Part shown: piece after piece, positions 46,814 to 57,278 of the stretch | Layout: every line of letters begins with the position of its first letter | Position numbering within the stretch: position 1 is the first letter of the stretch | Source of the DNA: Polynucleobacter brandtiae | GTDB lineage: Bacteria; Pseudomonadota; Gammaproteobacteria; Burkholderiales; Burkholderiaceae | Direction of reading: 5' to 3' | DNA length: 64,000 bases | Assembly (NCBI RefSeq): GCF_002797575.1 | Contig: NZ_PGTX01000003.1 | Coordinates: forward strand, 248,001 to 312,000 | Translations under genes and position numbers: made by a program | Notes under the pieces: generated by a model | Databases searched by the model: none | What the model was told of the DNA's origin: nothing | The model's input: the letters and a program-made list of their open reading frames with translations, nothing else

Positions 46814-48201
46814 TGGGTAAGAAAAAAGTAGCCATTATTGGCGCAGGCATCTCTGGTTTAGGTTGCGCCTATGCATTAAGACAACATCCCGATTTAGACA
46901 TTACTATCTTTGAGGGTGGAGGTCATATTGGGGGACATAGTAATACTGTGGACTTTTCAATGGAAACGAATGAAGGCCATATTACTCATGGAGTAGATAC
47001 AGGGTTTCTAGTATTTAATAGAAAAACTTATCCACGCTTAGTTCGCCTATTTGAGGAAATTAAAGTACCGATTGCACCATCCGAGATGTCTTTTTCTGTA
47101 TCCATTGATGCCAAAGAAAAAAATGGTGCTGATCATCAGATTGAGTGGGCCGGTAACGATCTCAATTCTTTCTTTGGACAACGATCCAATCTGCTATCGC
47201 CCTCTTTTTGGAGGATGGCTTACGACATCCTGCGCTTTAATCGCATGGCAACCCAATTAGCAGAAAAGCAAATTTCATCAGACCATGAATATGCTGAACC
47301 CGATGAACGAATCCATGATTTCTTAAATCGCAATCGCTTTAGTACAAGTTTTAAAGAGAATTACTTTTTACCCATGATTGGCGCAATCTGGTCATGCTCT
47401 GTAGAGCAGATGCTAGAGTTCCCAATTCGAACGATGGTGCGCTTTTGTCATAACCATGGTCTCCTACAAATTCAGAATCGGCCTCAATGGCTCACCGTCA
47501 GGGGTGGATCACGTGAGTATGTAAAGCTTCTCGTGGCTGCATTAGAAAAACATCACGTCAAAATAGTGCGACAGTCGATTAGTCGCGTTAATGCCAGCCA
47601 AACAGAGAATGCGCCGGTTGAAGTCATTGGCCCCTCTGGAAGCGCCTGGTTTGACGAAGTCATCATGGCCTGCCATAGTGATCAAGCGTTAGAGTTGGTT
47701 CATGGAATTGATCAGACTGCTCGCAATATTTTGTCAGCCATTCCATATCAAAAGAATCGCGCTATTTTGCACACAGATATTCGCTTTCTGCCAAAAAATC
47801 AGCGTTGCTGGGCTGCCTGGAATTACACGGCCAAAGCAGGTGCGTCCCCAACTGCGCAGCAACATGTCAGCGTTAACTATCTTATTAATCGCTTGCAACC
47901 ACTTCCAGATCAGCTCAAAAATACTCAGATTATTGTGAGCTTAAATCCACTCACCAATCCTGACCCAAAACTGGTGCATGAAGAAATCCATTACTCTCAT
48001 CCGGTATTTGATATGCAGGCAGTACAGGCGCAAAAAGAGTTGCCTTTAATTCAAGGAAATGCCTCTATCTGGTATTGCGGCGCTTGGACGGGCTTTGGTT
48101 TTCATGAGGATGGTTTACGCTCAGGCGAGCTTGTCGCTAAGGACCTAATGGAAAGCATTCGTCACCCAGTGCACTCCAATTTAATTCAAGATACCCAGTA
48201 A
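46813..48201 (+). CDS. FAD-dependent amine oxidase-like oxidoreductase
   Basis: 462 residues from GTG 46813. Rossmann FAD motif VAIIGAGISGLGCAYAL (5-21) with ...EGGGHIGGHSNTV, an internal substrate domain, and a C-terminal FAD segment WYCGAWTGFGFHEDGLRSG. It belongs to the amine-oxidase/desaturase-like FAD family often found next to DUF1365 and cyclopropane-fatty-acid-synthase homologues. Such clusters modify unsaturated membrane fatty acids in oxidative conditions in some bacteria; the product here is not known. The start overlaps the peroxidase stop (TAGTG). Confidence 0.9.
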   Translation: MGKKKVAIIGAGISGLGCAYALRQHPDLDITIFEGGGHIGGHSNTVDFSMETNEGHITHGVDTGFLVFNRKTYPRLVRLFEEIKVPIAPSEMSFSVSIDAKEKNGADHQIEWAGNDLNSFFGQRSNLLSPSFWRMAYDILRFNRMATQLAEKQISSDHEYAEPDERIHDFLNRNRFSTSFKENYFLPMIGAIWSCSVEQMLEFPIRTMVRFCHNHGLLQIQNRPQWLTVRGGSREYVKLLVAALEKHHVKIVRQSISRVNASQTENAPVEVIGPSGSAWFDEVIMACHSDQALELVHGIDQTARNILSAIPYQKNRAILHTDIRFLPKNQRCWAAWNYTAKAGASPTAQQHVSVNYLINRLQPLPDQLKNTQIIVSLNPLTNPDPKLVHEEIHYSHPVFDMQAVQAQKELPLIQGNASIWYCGAWTGFGFHEDGLRSGELVAKDLMESIRHPVHSNLIQDTQ

Positions 48202-48987
48202 ATGCATGTAGCAACGATCAACTTTGGAGCAGTTCAGCATCGACGCTTTCGTCCTGCAAAAAATGTATTTGCTTATGGTGTTTTTACCCTGTCCATTCCC
48301 ATGCGCACCAGGAAGGCTGACGTAACAATACTCAGCAAACATGGTCTAGGTGATAATCGATTTAGGCTATTTTCATTTTTCGATAAAGATCATGGCATTG
48401 GGGGTAACGATAGCCTCCAGTGGATCGAAAAAACCCTTCAAGACAATCGCATCGATGACGTTGATGGTGAGATTTGGTTGCAAACTTTTCCAAGAGTCTT
48501 GGGTTACGTATTTAACCCTGTGAGTTTTTGGATCTGTACCAAAAAGAATGGTCAAGTTCGAGCGGTATTAGCCGAAGTGAACAACACTTTTGGGGAGCGA
48601 CATTGCTACCTCCTTCACCATGACTCCGGGAAATCCATTCAATCTGGCCAAACGCTCATTAGTAAAAAGGTTTTTCACGTATCCCCATTTTGTGATGTGC
48701 GAGGCGAATACCACTTTCGCTTTTTATTCCCCCAAGATAGTCGCTCTCAAAGCAATATTGTTTGTCGAATTGAGTTACATGAAGATGGCCTTCCCCTGAT
48801 TAACACCAGCATCAGTGGCATATCTCGACCTTTGAGTAAAGCTGCCCTCTATTTAGCTTTCCTACGCTTTCCCCTGATGAGCTTAGGAGTCATTGGACGC
48901 ATTCATTGGCAAGCATTAAAATTATGGTCCAAAGGTGTCCCCTTCCACTCCAAACCAAAACCTCCTGAACTTGAAGTCACACGATGA
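48202..48987 (+). CDS. DUF1365 protein
   Basis: 261 residues matching DUF1365: VQHRRFRPAKNVFAYGVFTL at the start, RVLGYVFNPVSFWICTK (about 95-111), AEVNNTFGERHCYLL and KVFHVSPFCDVRGEYHFRF. The function is unknown, but genes of this family sit beside FAD oxidoreductase and Cfa-like methyltransferase genes. It begins directly after the FAD-oxidoreductase stop and overlaps the Cfa-like gene by 4 bases. Confidence 0.93.
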   Translation: MHVATINFGAVQHRRFRPAKNVFAYGVFTLSIPMRTRKADVTILSKHGLGDNRFRLFSFFDKDHGIGGNDSLQWIEKTLQDNRIDDVDGEIWLQTFPRVLGYVFNPVSFWICTKKNGQVRAVLAEVNNTFGERHCYLLHHDSGKSIQSGQTLISKKVFHVSPFCDVRGEYHFRFLFPQDSRSQSNIVCRIELHEDGLPLINTSISGISRPLSKAALYLAFLRFPLMSLGVIGRIHWQALKLWSKGVPFHSKPKPPELEVTR

Positions 48988-50279
48988 ATCGCCCCGGTCA
49001 ATCCCTCTTATCTCGTCTCAGTTTTTCCCGTCAATCAAAACGAGCGTCGCCAGCACAGCAACACCGCTTTAGCTCTGAGGCAATTTTTAGTCTATTGGGG
49101 AAATTGAGTAGTGGATATCTCGTACTCACCCTACCTAATAATGAAGTAAAAGAATTTGGTAATCGTAGTGATGAACTACAGGCAGAAATGCAGATATTAG
49201 ATTGGTCTGTTTTTAAGCAAGTCTTATCTCATGGTGATATTGGTTTTGCTGAAAGCTATATTCGGGGTCAATGGAACACGCCAGATCTCAAGGCCCTCCT
49301 TGAGCTAGCGATCCGCAATCGAAATACATTAGAGAAAGTCATTTATGGCAGCTGGTTTGGCTCTTTAATCTATCGCTTAAAACATTGGTTGCGCGATAAC
49401 TCAAAATCTGGCAGTAAGAAAAATATTCATGCGCACTACGATTTAGGGAATGCGTTTTATACCCTGTGGCTTGATCCTACTATGAGCTATTCAAGCGCCT
49501 GGTTTTCAGATAGTAATCATCAGACTTTATTGGATGCTCAGCGCGCAAAGATTGGGCGTATTCTTGAATCAATCGATGCCATACCCGGCGATCGCCTACT
49601 AGAGGTTGGTTGTGGGTGGGGCGGCGTAATGGAGGAAGCTCTTCGTAACGGTAATAGTATTACCGGCCTAACTCTATCGACTGAACAAAAAGCATTTTCG
49701 GACAATCGCCTTCGTCAGGTTCAATCTGAAATAGGAAATACAGCGCAATTTGAAGTTCGCTTGCAAGATTATCGTGATTGCTCAGAGGAGTTTGATGGTA
49801 TTGCCTCTGTTGAAATGTTTGAGGCTGTTGGGGAGGCGCATTGGGGCGAATACTTTAAGATGATCTCCCGACGTCTAAAGCAAGGTGGCAAGGCATGCAT
49901 TCAAACTATTGTGATTGCCGAAGAGCTATTCGAGCGCTATCGCAACAGTACCGACTTTATTCAGCAATATGTTTTTCCTGGTGGCATGCTTCCTTCACGT
50001 GCTAAGTTTGAAGCAGCGGCGGCAAGTGCTGGGCTGGTTGTAGAGGCAGAGTTTGCTTTTGGAGCCGACTACGCCAGAACCCTGTGCATCTGGAGAGACA
50101 GCTTCAATGAAAAAATAGAGGCCATTTATCAGCTTGGCTTTGATGAGACCTTTGTTCGCCTCTGGAATTTCTACCTCATGTATTGTGCTGCAGGATTTTC
50201 TGAGAAGAGTATTGATGTCGTGCAATTTACCCTCAGCCATCAATCCTCCACCTCCACTACAAAGGCACTGACTCCATGA
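48984..50279 (+). CDS. Cyclopropane-fatty-acyl-phospholipid synthase-family methyltransferase
   Basis: 431 residues. SAM-dependent methyltransferase acting on acyl chains: N-terminal lipid domain (about 30-130, HGDIGFAESYIRGQW), IHAHYDLGNAFYTLWLDPTMSYSS, SAM motif LLEVGCGWGGVMEEAL (about 203-218), VEMFEAVGEAHW, and YVFPGGMLPS. This is the Cfa family; homologues in such operons may make cyclopropane, methyl-branched or furan-precursor fatty acids. The product is not predictable from sequence alone. Confidence 0.94.
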   Translation: MNRPGQSLLSRLSFSRQSKRASPAQQHRFSSEAIFSLLGKLSSGYLVLTLPNNEVKEFGNRSDELQAEMQILDWSVFKQVLSHGDIGFAESYIRGQWNTPDLKALLELAIRNRNTLEKVIYGSWFGSLIYRLKHWLRDNSKSGSKKNIHAHYDLGNAFYTLWLDPTMSYSSAWFSDSNHQTLLDAQRAKIGRILESIDAIPGDRLLEVGCGWGGVMEEALRNGNSITGLTLSTEQKAFSDNRLRQVQSEIGNTAQFEVRLQDYRDCSEEFDGIASVEMFEAVGEAHWGEYFKMISRRLKQGGKACIQTIVIAEELFERYRNSTDFIQQYVFPGGMLPSRAKFEAAAASAGLVVEAEFAFGADYARTLCIWRDSFNEKIEAIYQLGFDETFVRLWNFYLMYCAAGFSEKSIDVVQFTLSHQSSTSTTKALTP

Positions 50280-51049
50280 AACAAAACGGCTTTGAAAGCT
50301 TTGCTAATCAACGAATTTGGATCATTGGTGCATCGAGCGGAATAGGAGAAGCCTGTGCTAGAGCCCTATCGAATGCGGGAGCTAAGGTTGCTATTTCTGC
50401 CCGCCGCAAAGAGCGCCTCACTGCACTAGAAAACTCGGTACAAGGAATCACCTTGGTCGTGCCAGTAGACATCACCGATACTGCACAGATCAATTCTGCC
50501 TATCAAGCTATTGCTGCGCAATGGGGTGGCATAGATTTGCTATTGTTTGTTTCTGGAGTCTATACCCCTTTGCGTGCTGACAATTTTGATTTTGAACTGG
50601 CACGACAAACTGTAGATGCCAATCTATTAGGCCCCATGCGTGCAGTAGCTTGTGTACTGCCTGATATGCTCAAAAACCACTCTGGCCATATTGCTATTGT
50701 AGGTAGTGTCGCTGGCTATAGCGGGTTACCAAAGGCCCTGGCCTATGGCCCCAGCAAAGCAGGAATCATCAACTTCTGTGAAACCCTATATTACGATTTA
50801 CTCCCCGAAGGTGTCAGCGTACACATGATTTCACCAGGGTTTGTTGCAACTGAAGCTACCGCACAAAATGATTTTGAAATGCCGGCACTAATTACCGCCG
50901 AAGAAGCCGCTACTGAAATACTGGCAGGCATTTCCGCTGGAAAATTCGATATTCACTTTCCTAAACGATTTTCAGGTTTTCTGAAATTCCTTAGAATTTT
51001 GCCGTATCCACTTTATTTCTGGTTTGTCAGGCGCTTCGTCAGAATATAA
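50276..51049 (+). CDS. Short-chain dehydrogenase/reductase
   Basis: 257 residues, classical SDR. Cofactor motif IIGASSGIGEACARAL (15-30), SARRKERL suggesting NADP(H), catalytic Ser in VGSVAGYSGLPKALAYGPSKAG with YxxxK (Tyr about 161, Lys 165). The hydrophobic C-terminus (FLKFLRILPYPLYFWFVRR) hints at membrane association, which fits a lipid substrate. Overlaps the Cfa-like stop by 4 bases; last gene of the operon. Confidence 0.92.
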   Translation: MKQNGFESFANQRIWIIGASSGIGEACARALSNAGAKVAISARRKERLTALENSVQGITLVVPVDITDTAQINSAYQAIAAQWGGIDLLLFVSGVYTPLRADNFDFELARQTVDANLLGPMRAVACVLPDMLKNHSGHIAIVGSVAGYSGLPKALAYGPSKAGIINFCETLYYDLLPEGVSVHMISPGFVATEATAQNDFEMPALITAEEAATEILAGISAGKFDIHFPKRFSGFLKFLRILPYPLYFWFVRRFVRI

Positions 51050-51073
51050 GAACTGCGCACTACAAAACGTAAC

Positions 51074-51730
51074 CTATTTGTACTTGTTTTTACGAATCAA
51101 GATCTCCAAATAATCCATAACAACAATAGCCTTTGCCTTAGTGCCGGCAATAGAAGGTGAAGTCACGTAACGCCCCTGCATCACAATAGTCGGTACACCA
51201 TCAATACGATAGGTTTCTGCTAACTGCCTTGCAGCGCGCGCTTTGGAAACTACAGCAAATGAGCGATACGTGGCCAAAAAAGTATTGCGATCTATGCCTT
51301 GGGTAGTTACCCAGTCTGCGATCTCGCTTTCAGTTAGGAGGCGCTTATTTTCCTTATGCATGGCATACATGACTTTTTCATTCATAGCATCGCCTTTGCC
51401 CATAGCCTCTAGGGCATAGAACAACTGGCTATGCGGCATAAAGTCATCGCGGAAGGCAACCGGAACTCTTCTGAAGATAACATCTTTAGGCTGGCGCTTT
51501 ACCCATGCGCTTAACTCCGGCTCAAAATCAAAACAATGTGGGCAGCCATACCAAAAAAATTCAATGACCTCGACCTTTCCCTGCGTCTCCACCGGCTGAG
51601 CTACGGGAAGAATGCGGTAGTCAAACCCCTCCTCGATCTTAGCGCTCTGGGCGTTTATCAAACCGGGGAAAGAGCCCGTCAACACTACTGCTGTGAATGC
51701 AAGAAAAGCACGTTTAGAAAAAGAGATCAT
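51074..51730 (-). CDS. dsbA: Thiol:disulfide interchange protein DsbA
   Basis: Periplasmic disulfide-forming oxidase. Signal peptide about 1-27 (PGLINA), active site CPHC in FFWYGCPHCFDFEPEL (about 59-62), and cis-Pro segment GVPTIVMQGRYV. 218 residues, normal for betaproteobacterial DsbA. Start overlaps the SPOR gene stop by 4 bases, the conserved argS-SPOR-dsbA order. Confidence 0.95.
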   Translation of the reverse strand: MISFSKRAFLAFTAVVLTGSFPGLINAQSAKIEEGFDYRILPVAQPVETQGKVEVIEFFWYGCPHCFDFEPELSAWVKRQPKDVIFRRVPVAFRDDFMPHSQLFYALEAMGKGDAMNEKVMYAMHKENKRLLTESEIADWVTTQGIDRNTFLATYRSFAVVSKARAARQLAETYRIDGVPTIVMQGRYVTSPSIAGTKAKAIVVMDYLEILIRKNKYK

Positions 51731-52332
51731 GATTTGCTAGCTTTAATGATAGTTGGTTTAATGCCGATGCCAGTCAACTTATCACGCACCGGATTACTTT
51801 CGTCAATACTATTGTAAGGACCGACGCGAACACGCCACAAGGTGTTGCCCTCACTACTGACTTCGCTGAGTTGGGATTGAATACCCTGAATGGCTAGGTT
51901 CGCTTTTTGTGCATCTGCGTCAGCGCGCTTATTAAATGCGCCTACTTGTAGAAAATAAATTGCATCTGCTTTAGCGGCAGGTGCAGCAGGTGCAGTATTG
52001 GCATCTGCAGGCCTCTTACCATTTGCAAGATCACCAATCGGATCTGGTGCATTTGCAGCAGGCGCAGATGACTTACCTTGAAGTGGCCTGTTCAGATCAA
52101 GGGGCTCAGCAATAGGGGCGGCCTCTCCATCGGCGGGGACTACGCCAGACTTAATAGTTAACGGCAGATTCGGAGCACGAATACCGGGACGCTCCTGGGG
52201 CGTGTTCTTAGAGAGATAAAAGGCAATCACAAATGCAATTCCTAAGCCAGCACCTAGACCCAGAATAAAACCCAGAATAGTACCGCCGTATTCTGAACTC
52301 GATACATTTGTCTGTAGATTCATTTTTTTCAT
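51727..52332 (-). CDS. SPOR-domain membrane protein
   Basis: About 201 residues from ATG 52332 (AAGGA ten bases upstream; GTG 52359 and ATG 52350 are alternatives). A short cytoplasmic N-terminus, one transmembrane helix (TILGFILGLGAGLGIAFVIAFYL, about 17-39), a Pro/Ala-rich periplasmic linker (about 45-120), and a C-terminal SPOR domain (about 127-200, YFLQVGAFNKRADADAQKAN) that binds denuded septal peptidoglycan. FtsN-like layout. Located between argS and dsbA. Confidence 0.9.
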   Translation of the reverse strand: MKKMNLQTNVSSSEYGGTILGFILGLGAGLGIAFVIAFYLSKNTPQERPGIRAPNLPLTIKSGVVPADGEAAPIAEPLDLNRPLQGKSSAPAANAPDPIGDLANGKRPADANTAPAAPAAKADAIYFLQVGAFNKRADADAQKANLAIQGIQSQLSEVSSEGNTLWRVRVGPYNSIDESNPVRDKLTGIGIKPTIIKASKS

Positions 52333-52395
52333 CGCGTATCTATCCTTCATATATTGCACTGCGTATGACTCTCACTGTTCTTTTATTCGTATAGC

Positions 52396-54141
52396 TTACA
52401 TCTTAGCTGGAGCAGAGACGCCCAGTAGTTTTAAACCATTCTCTAAGACTTGGCGAGTGGCCGATAGTAAAGCCAAGCGAGCTAGCTTTAACGCAGGATC
52501 ATCAACCAGCACTCGATCTGCGCTATAAAAAGTATGGAAATCACCTGCTAAGTCACGTAAATAAAATGCTAAGGCATGTGGTGCTAAATCTGCAGCTGCA
52601 TCTGTGAGCATTTCTGGATATTCAGCTAAACGCCGTAACAAATGATCCGAAGCCTTACTTTGCAACAAAGAGAGGTCTGCGGCTTTAAGGTCCGATAGTT
52701 GTCCGCCCCATTGGTTCAAAATAGAGCAAATCCGTGCATGCGCATATTGCACATAAAAAACAGGGTTTTCATCATTTTGCTGAAGGGCCAAATCAATATC
52801 AAATATGAACTCGGTATCCGCTTTACGAGAAATCAAAAAGAATCGAACAGCATCTCTTCCCCGTTGCAATGCGAGCTCACGCTCACTAGTCGTCATTTCT
52901 GGAGTAATGCCACCAGACCACTCCACCAAATCACGCACAGTCACGTAAGATCCTGCGCGCTTAGAAATTTTTACTTCCTCACCGTTACGCATTACCGTCA
53001 CCATCTTATGCAAGACATAATCTGGGTACGTTTTTGGAATATCCCACTCGCGTTTTTTTGCTACGCCCTGCAATCCTGAGCGCACACGAGCAATAGTGCC
53101 ATGGTGGTCACTGCCCTGCACATTGATCACCTTCTCAAAGCCACGTTGCCACTTACTGGTGTGGTACGCCACATCAGGCACAAAGTAGGTAAAGCTGCCA
53201 TCAGACTTGCGCATCACACGGTCTTTATCATCACCATCATCCGTTGTTTTGAGCCAGAGGGCGCCCTCGGATTCATAAGTCTTACCGATACTCTGTAGAT
53301 CATCCACAATTTGAGCAACACTGCCATCGGTATATAAAGAAGATTCTAAATAGTAGCAATCAAACTTCACGCCAAAAGTTTGTAAATCAATATCTTGCTC
53401 ATTACGCAAATAAGCTACTGCAAATTCTCGAATTGCCTCAACCTTATTTGCATCTGTTAAGTCATCACGATAAGCTGGTGAGGCTTGATATGCAACGGCA
53501 ATCTCCGCAATATATTCGCCGTTATAAGCTTGCTCTGGCCAACCCGGATCCGTTGGCTTTAAACCATTTAAACGCGCCTGCACCGAAAGGGCTAGATTTG
53601 CGATCTGTACACCTGCATCGTTGTAATAAAACTCACGATGCACATCAACTCCCTGCGTAGACAGTACATTGGCTAGCGCATCACCGAGTGCCGCTTGGCG
53701 ACCATGGCCAACATGCAATGGCCCCGTTGGATTAGCGGAAACAAACTCAATCATCGCTTTGCTGACTGGAGTGATGCCTGGCATCACCCGCCCAAATGCA
53801 GGGCCTGCTGTCAGGATTTCTTGAATCACTGTTGTTTTGGCAGCATTCGTTAGACGAAAATTAATAAATCCTGGGCCAGCGATCTCGCAACTAGTGATAA
53901 GGTCGGCATATCCAGCCTGCTGTTGCAAACGCTCAACAATGGCTTGAGCCAACTCTCTTGGATTTAGCTTCCACGCCTTCGATAGCTGAAGTGCAATATT
54001 ACATGCGACATCGCCATGATCCACTGCCTTAGGGCGCTCCAGGCGGGGTTGGGGTGTATCTGCTAAGTTGCGCTCCTGGGCCAAGCCCTGAAGTACCGCA
54101 CTGAGCATCTCAATTAAATGATTTTTATTAGTTAACAGCAT
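52396..54141 (-). CDS. argS: Arginyl-tRNA synthetase
   Basis: Class I aminoacyl-tRNA synthetase. N-terminal Add-1 domain (about 1-100), HIGH-type motif [19 protein letters not shown] (about 133-151), KMSKS-type [17 protein letters not shown] (about 385), and a C-terminal DALR anticodon-binding domain (about 450-581). 581 residues, within the normal range. First gene of argS-SPOR-dsbA on the minus strand, divergent from DUF1840. Confidence 0.97.
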   Translation of the reverse strand: MLLTNKNHLIEMLSAVLQGLAQERNLADTPQPRLERPKAVDHGDVACNIALQLSKAWKLNPRELAQAIVERLQQQAGYADLITSCEIAGPGFINFRLTNAAKTTVIQEILTAGPAFGRVMPGITPVSKAMIEFVSANPTGPLHVGHGRQAALGDALANVLSTQGVDVHREFYYNDAGVQIANLALSVQARLNGLKPTDPGWPEQAYNGEYIAEIAVAYQASPAYRDDLTDANKVEAIREFAVAYLRNEQDIDLQTFGVKFDCYYLESSLYTDGSVAQIVDDLQSIGKTYESEGALWLKTTDDGDDKDRVMRKSDGSFTYFVPDVAYHTSKWQRGFEKVINVQGSDHHGTIARVRSGLQGVAKKREWDIPKTYPDYVLHKMVTVMRNGEEVKISKRAGSYVTVRDLVEWSGGITPEMTTSERELALQRGRDAVRFFLISRKADTEFIFDIDLALQQNDENPVFYVQYAHARICSILNQWGGQLSDLKAADLSLLQSKASDHLLRRLAEYPEMLTDAAADLAPHALAFYLRDLAGDFHTFYSADRVLVDDPALKLARLALLSATRQVLENGLKLLGVSAPAKM

Positions 54142-54170
54142 AGTTCAATGAGTTTATCAGGTGGTAAGCT

Positions 54171-54494
54171 ATGGAAATGATCTATAAATTTCGCTCAAAG
54201 GCAGGTCCAGATGTCATCATGCTGGCTGACCTCAGTCAGCGCATATTTGATGTCTTGAATCGCCCACTTGAGTCTAGGGGAATTCTGACAGCAGAGCAGC
54301 TACCCTCCCTGATCAGTTTATTAGAAACTGCCATCCTAAAAGACCTGGAAGATCGCGCCCAACAGGATTTAAGAAGCCAAGAGGGCGGCGAGAGGCCAAA
54401 ACTGGTAGACCGACTAGGCCAACGAGCCTATCCTTTTCTAGAGCTCATGAAACAAGCTAAAGCAAAAGATGAGCCAGTGATGTGGGGCGTTTAG
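54171..54494 (+). CDS. DUF1840 protein
   Basis: 107 residues; the opening MIYKFRSKAGPDVIMLADLS and the closing MKQAKAKDEPVMWGV are typical of DUF1840. I keep ATG 54171, with AGGTGG six bases upstream; ATG 54177 gives the family-standard N-terminus and is nearly as likely. Small soluble, acidic and Leu-rich; function unknown. Divergent from argS and convergent with metH. Confidence 0.88.
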   Translation: MEMIYKFRSKAGPDVIMLADLSQRIFDVLNRPLESRGILTAEQLPSLISLLETAILKDLEDRAQQDLRSQEGGERPKLVDRLGQRAYPFLELMKQAKAKDEPVMWGV

Positions 54495-54522
54495 AAAATA
54501 TCGCGCCGGCATCACCCCTGAT

Positions 54523-57276
54523 TTAATCGATCAAACTCGCCAATTGACGACGAATATCCTGAACATCTTCGCCTCTGCGCTTCGCCATATCTTCAACCTG
54601 ATCAGCAGAAACCTTGCCCACATTGAAATAACGGGCTTCTGGGTGAGCCAAGTAAAAACCGCTCACACTAGATGCTGGATTCATTGCCATAGACTCGGTT
54701 AAGGTCATTCCGATATCTTCGGACCCGATGACGCGCAATAAATCTTGCTTTACCTCATGTGCTGGACAAGCAGGGTAGCCGGGTGCGGGACGTATACCGC
54801 GATATTGCTCATCGATCATCTGATCATTAGTCAATAACTCATCCGTTGCATAACCCCATAGATCAGTGCGTACGCGATGGTGCATTAACTCCGCAAACGC
54901 TTCAGCCAGACGATCTGCCAAGGCCTTTAACATAATGGCACTATAGTCATCGTGCTTTGCCTGAAACTCTGCAACTTTCTTCTCCACGCCGTGGCCAGTA
55001 GTGACTGCAAAGCAACCTAGATAATCCGCAACCCGTGAATCTTTTGGAGCCACATAGTCTGCCAAACATCGATTAGGGCGGCGTACCCCATCGACTATCG
55101 GACGCTCACCTTGCTGGCGTAAGTTATGCCATACAAATAGCGGATGCTCACGAGCTTCATCGCTATACAAAACGATGTCGTCGCCGACAGTATTGGCAGG
55201 ATAGAAAGCAACGACAGCGTCAGCCTGTATCCATTGCCCCTTGATCAGCTTATCTAATAACACCTTGGCATCTTCAAATACCTTACGCGACTCAACCCCA
55301 ACAATCTCATCGTCCAGAATCGCTGGAAACTTTCCGGCTAAATCCCAAGTTTGAAAGAAAGGAGTCCAGTCAATATATTTTGCGATGTCGCTAAGAGCAA
55401 AATTCTTGAAAATACGGCGACCAATAAACTTCGGTTTCTCAGGCACATAATTTGCCCAATCAATTAATTCCCGATTCTTACGTGCAGCCTCCAGAGAAAT
55501 CGTTGGCGCTGCCTTTTTATTTGCATGTTGTTCACGAATACGAACGTAATCATCTCTCAAATCTTGAACAAACTTCTTTGAGCCTTCATCCGACAGTAGG
55601 CTCGATGCCACAGATACAGATCGGGAAGCATCTGGCACATAAACTACTGGACCATCATAGTGTGGGGCAATCTTCACAGCGGTGTGCACACGTGAAGTTG
55701 TCGCGCCACCAATCATCAAGGGAATTTGACGCTCACGGAAATAATCATCGCGTTGCATTTCTTGCGCAACATAAGTCATTTCTTCAAGTGAGGGGGTAAT
55801 CAAACCCGACAAACCAACGATATCCGCCTTCTCTTCTTTAGCGCGCTTTAAGATTTCTGCACAGGGAACCATTACGCCCATATTGGCAACTTCAAAGTTA
55901 TTACATTGCAGCACCACCGTCACAATATTTTTACCAATATCGTGCACATCGCCCTTAACCGTGGCCATCACAATCTTGCCTTTAGCTTTAGCTTCTCCGC
56001 CTGAGGCAATATGTAAGCGCTTTTCTTCTTCGATATAAGGAATCAAAATTGCCACAGCCTGCTTCATGACGCGCGCACTTTTGACAACCTGCGGCAAGAA
56101 CATCTTTCCCTCGCCAAATAAATCACCAACGACATTCATGCCATCCATGAGTGGGCCTTCGATTACCTCAATTGGCCTACCACCAGAACCCATAATTTGG
56201 GCGCGTAACTCTTCTGTATCTTCTTCGATAAAGTTTGTAATGCCATGGACTAGGGCATGAGTCAAACGATCACGTACTGCAGATTCACGCCAAACCAAGT
56301 TCTCTACTTGTTTAGCGCCACCGCCTTTAAATTGGTCAGCAATATCGAGTAATCGCTCAGTTGGCGTTTTGCCCTCTTTTTCCTTAAAGCGATTCAGAAC
56401 AACATCCTCAACCCGCTCTCGCAAATCTGAGTCTAAGTCAGCGTACACCCCGAGTTGACCTGCATTGACAATCCCCATATCCATACCCGCCTGAATGGCG
56501 TGATACAGGAACACAGTATGAATAGCCTCACGCACACGATCATTACCGCGGAATGAGAAACTCACATTTGATACACCGCCACTGACTTTGGCACCGGGAA
56601 GATTTTCTTTAATCCAGCGCGTAGCATTTATAAAATCTACTGCATAGTTATCGTGCTCTTCAATGCCGGTAGCAATCGCAAAGATGTTGGGATCAAAAAT
56701 AATATCTTCAGCTGGGAAATCAAGCTCATTAACCAAAATCTCATAACAACGCTGGCAAATTTCGGTCTTGCGCTTAAACGTATCCGCTTGACCTGCCTCA
56801 TCAAATGCCATGACGACACTAGCAGCGCCGTAACGACGAATTAAGCGCGCCTGCTTTCTGAAAGACTCTTCACCCTCTTTTAGGGAGATAGAATTCACAA
56901 TCGGCTTACCTTGAACACACTTCAGGCCAGCTTCAATTACGCTCCACTTTGAGGAATCGATCATGATGGGAACCCGTGCAATGTCGGGCTCAGAGGCGAT
57001 CAGGTTTAAGAAGCGACTCATTGCCGCTTCTGAATCCAACATCGCTTCATCCATATTGATATCAATAATTTGAGCGCCATTTTCGACCTGCTGTCTTGCC
57101 ACCGCCAAGGCTTCGTCAAATTGATTATTTAAAATCATACGGGAGAAAGCTTTAGATCCGGTGACGTTTGTGCGCTCCCCAATATTGACGAAACGCAAAT
57201 CCCCTGTGACATTAAATGACTCTAATCCAGAGAGTCTCATTGAAGGTATTGCTGATTTATTTTTTTGATTGCTCAT
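54523..57276 (-). CDS. metH: Methionine synthase, folate/cobalamin/activation part (split MetH)
   Basis: About 917 residues carrying three of the four MetH modules: pterin-binding barrel (about 25-290, [14 protein letters not shown]), cobalamin cap and B12-binding domain (about 330-560, [11 protein letters not shown] with the Co-ligating His), and the SAM-dependent reactivation domain (about 600-917, [20 protein letters not shown]). The homocysteine-binding module is a separate upstream gene. ATG 57276 has GGAGG seven bases upstream; a GTG at 57282 overlaps the upstream stop. Intact, so not a frameshift. Converges on DUF1840. Confidence 0.96.
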   Translation of the reverse strand: MSNQKNKSAIPSMRLSGLESFNVTGDLRFVNIGERTNVTGSKAFSRMILNNQFDEALAVARQQVENGAQIIDINMDEAMLDSEAAMSRFLNLIASEPDIARVPIMIDSSKWSVIEAGLKCVQGKPIVNSISLKEGEESFRKQARLIRRYGAASVVMAFDEAGQADTFKRKTEICQRCYEILVNELDFPAEDIIFDPNIFAIATGIEEHDNYAVDFINATRWIKENLPGAKVSGGVSNVSFSFRGNDRVREAIHTVFLYHAIQAGMDMGIVNAGQLGVYADLDSDLRERVEDVVLNRFKEKEGKTPTERLLDIADQFKGGGAKQVENLVWRESAVRDRLTHALVHGITNFIEEDTEELRAQIMGSGGRPIEVIEGPLMDGMNVVGDLFGEGKMFLPQVVKSARVMKQAVAILIPYIEEEKRLHIASGGEAKAKGKIVMATVKGDVHDIGKNIVTVVLQCNNFEVANMGVMVPCAEILKRAKEEKADIVGLSGLITPSLEEMTYVAQEMQRDDYFRERQIPLMIGGATTSRVHTAVKIAPHYDGPVVYVPDASRSVSVASSLLSDEGSKKFVQDLRDDYVRIREQHANKKAAPTISLEAARKNRELIDWANYVPEKPKFIGRRIFKNFALSDIAKYIDWTPFFQTWDLAGKFPAILDDEIVGVESRKVFEDAKVLLDKLIKGQWIQADAVVAFYPANTVGDDIVLYSDEAREHPLFVWHNLRQQGERPIVDGVRRPNRCLADYVAPKDSRVADYLGCFAVTTGHGVEKKVAEFQAKHDDYSAIMLKALADRLAEAFAELMHHRVRTDLWGYATDELLTNDQMIDEQYRGIRPAPGYPACPAHEVKQDLLRVIGSEDIGMTLTESMAMNPASSVSGFYLAHPEARYFNVGKVSADQVEDMAKRRGEDVQDIRRQLASLID

Positions 57277-57278
57277 GC

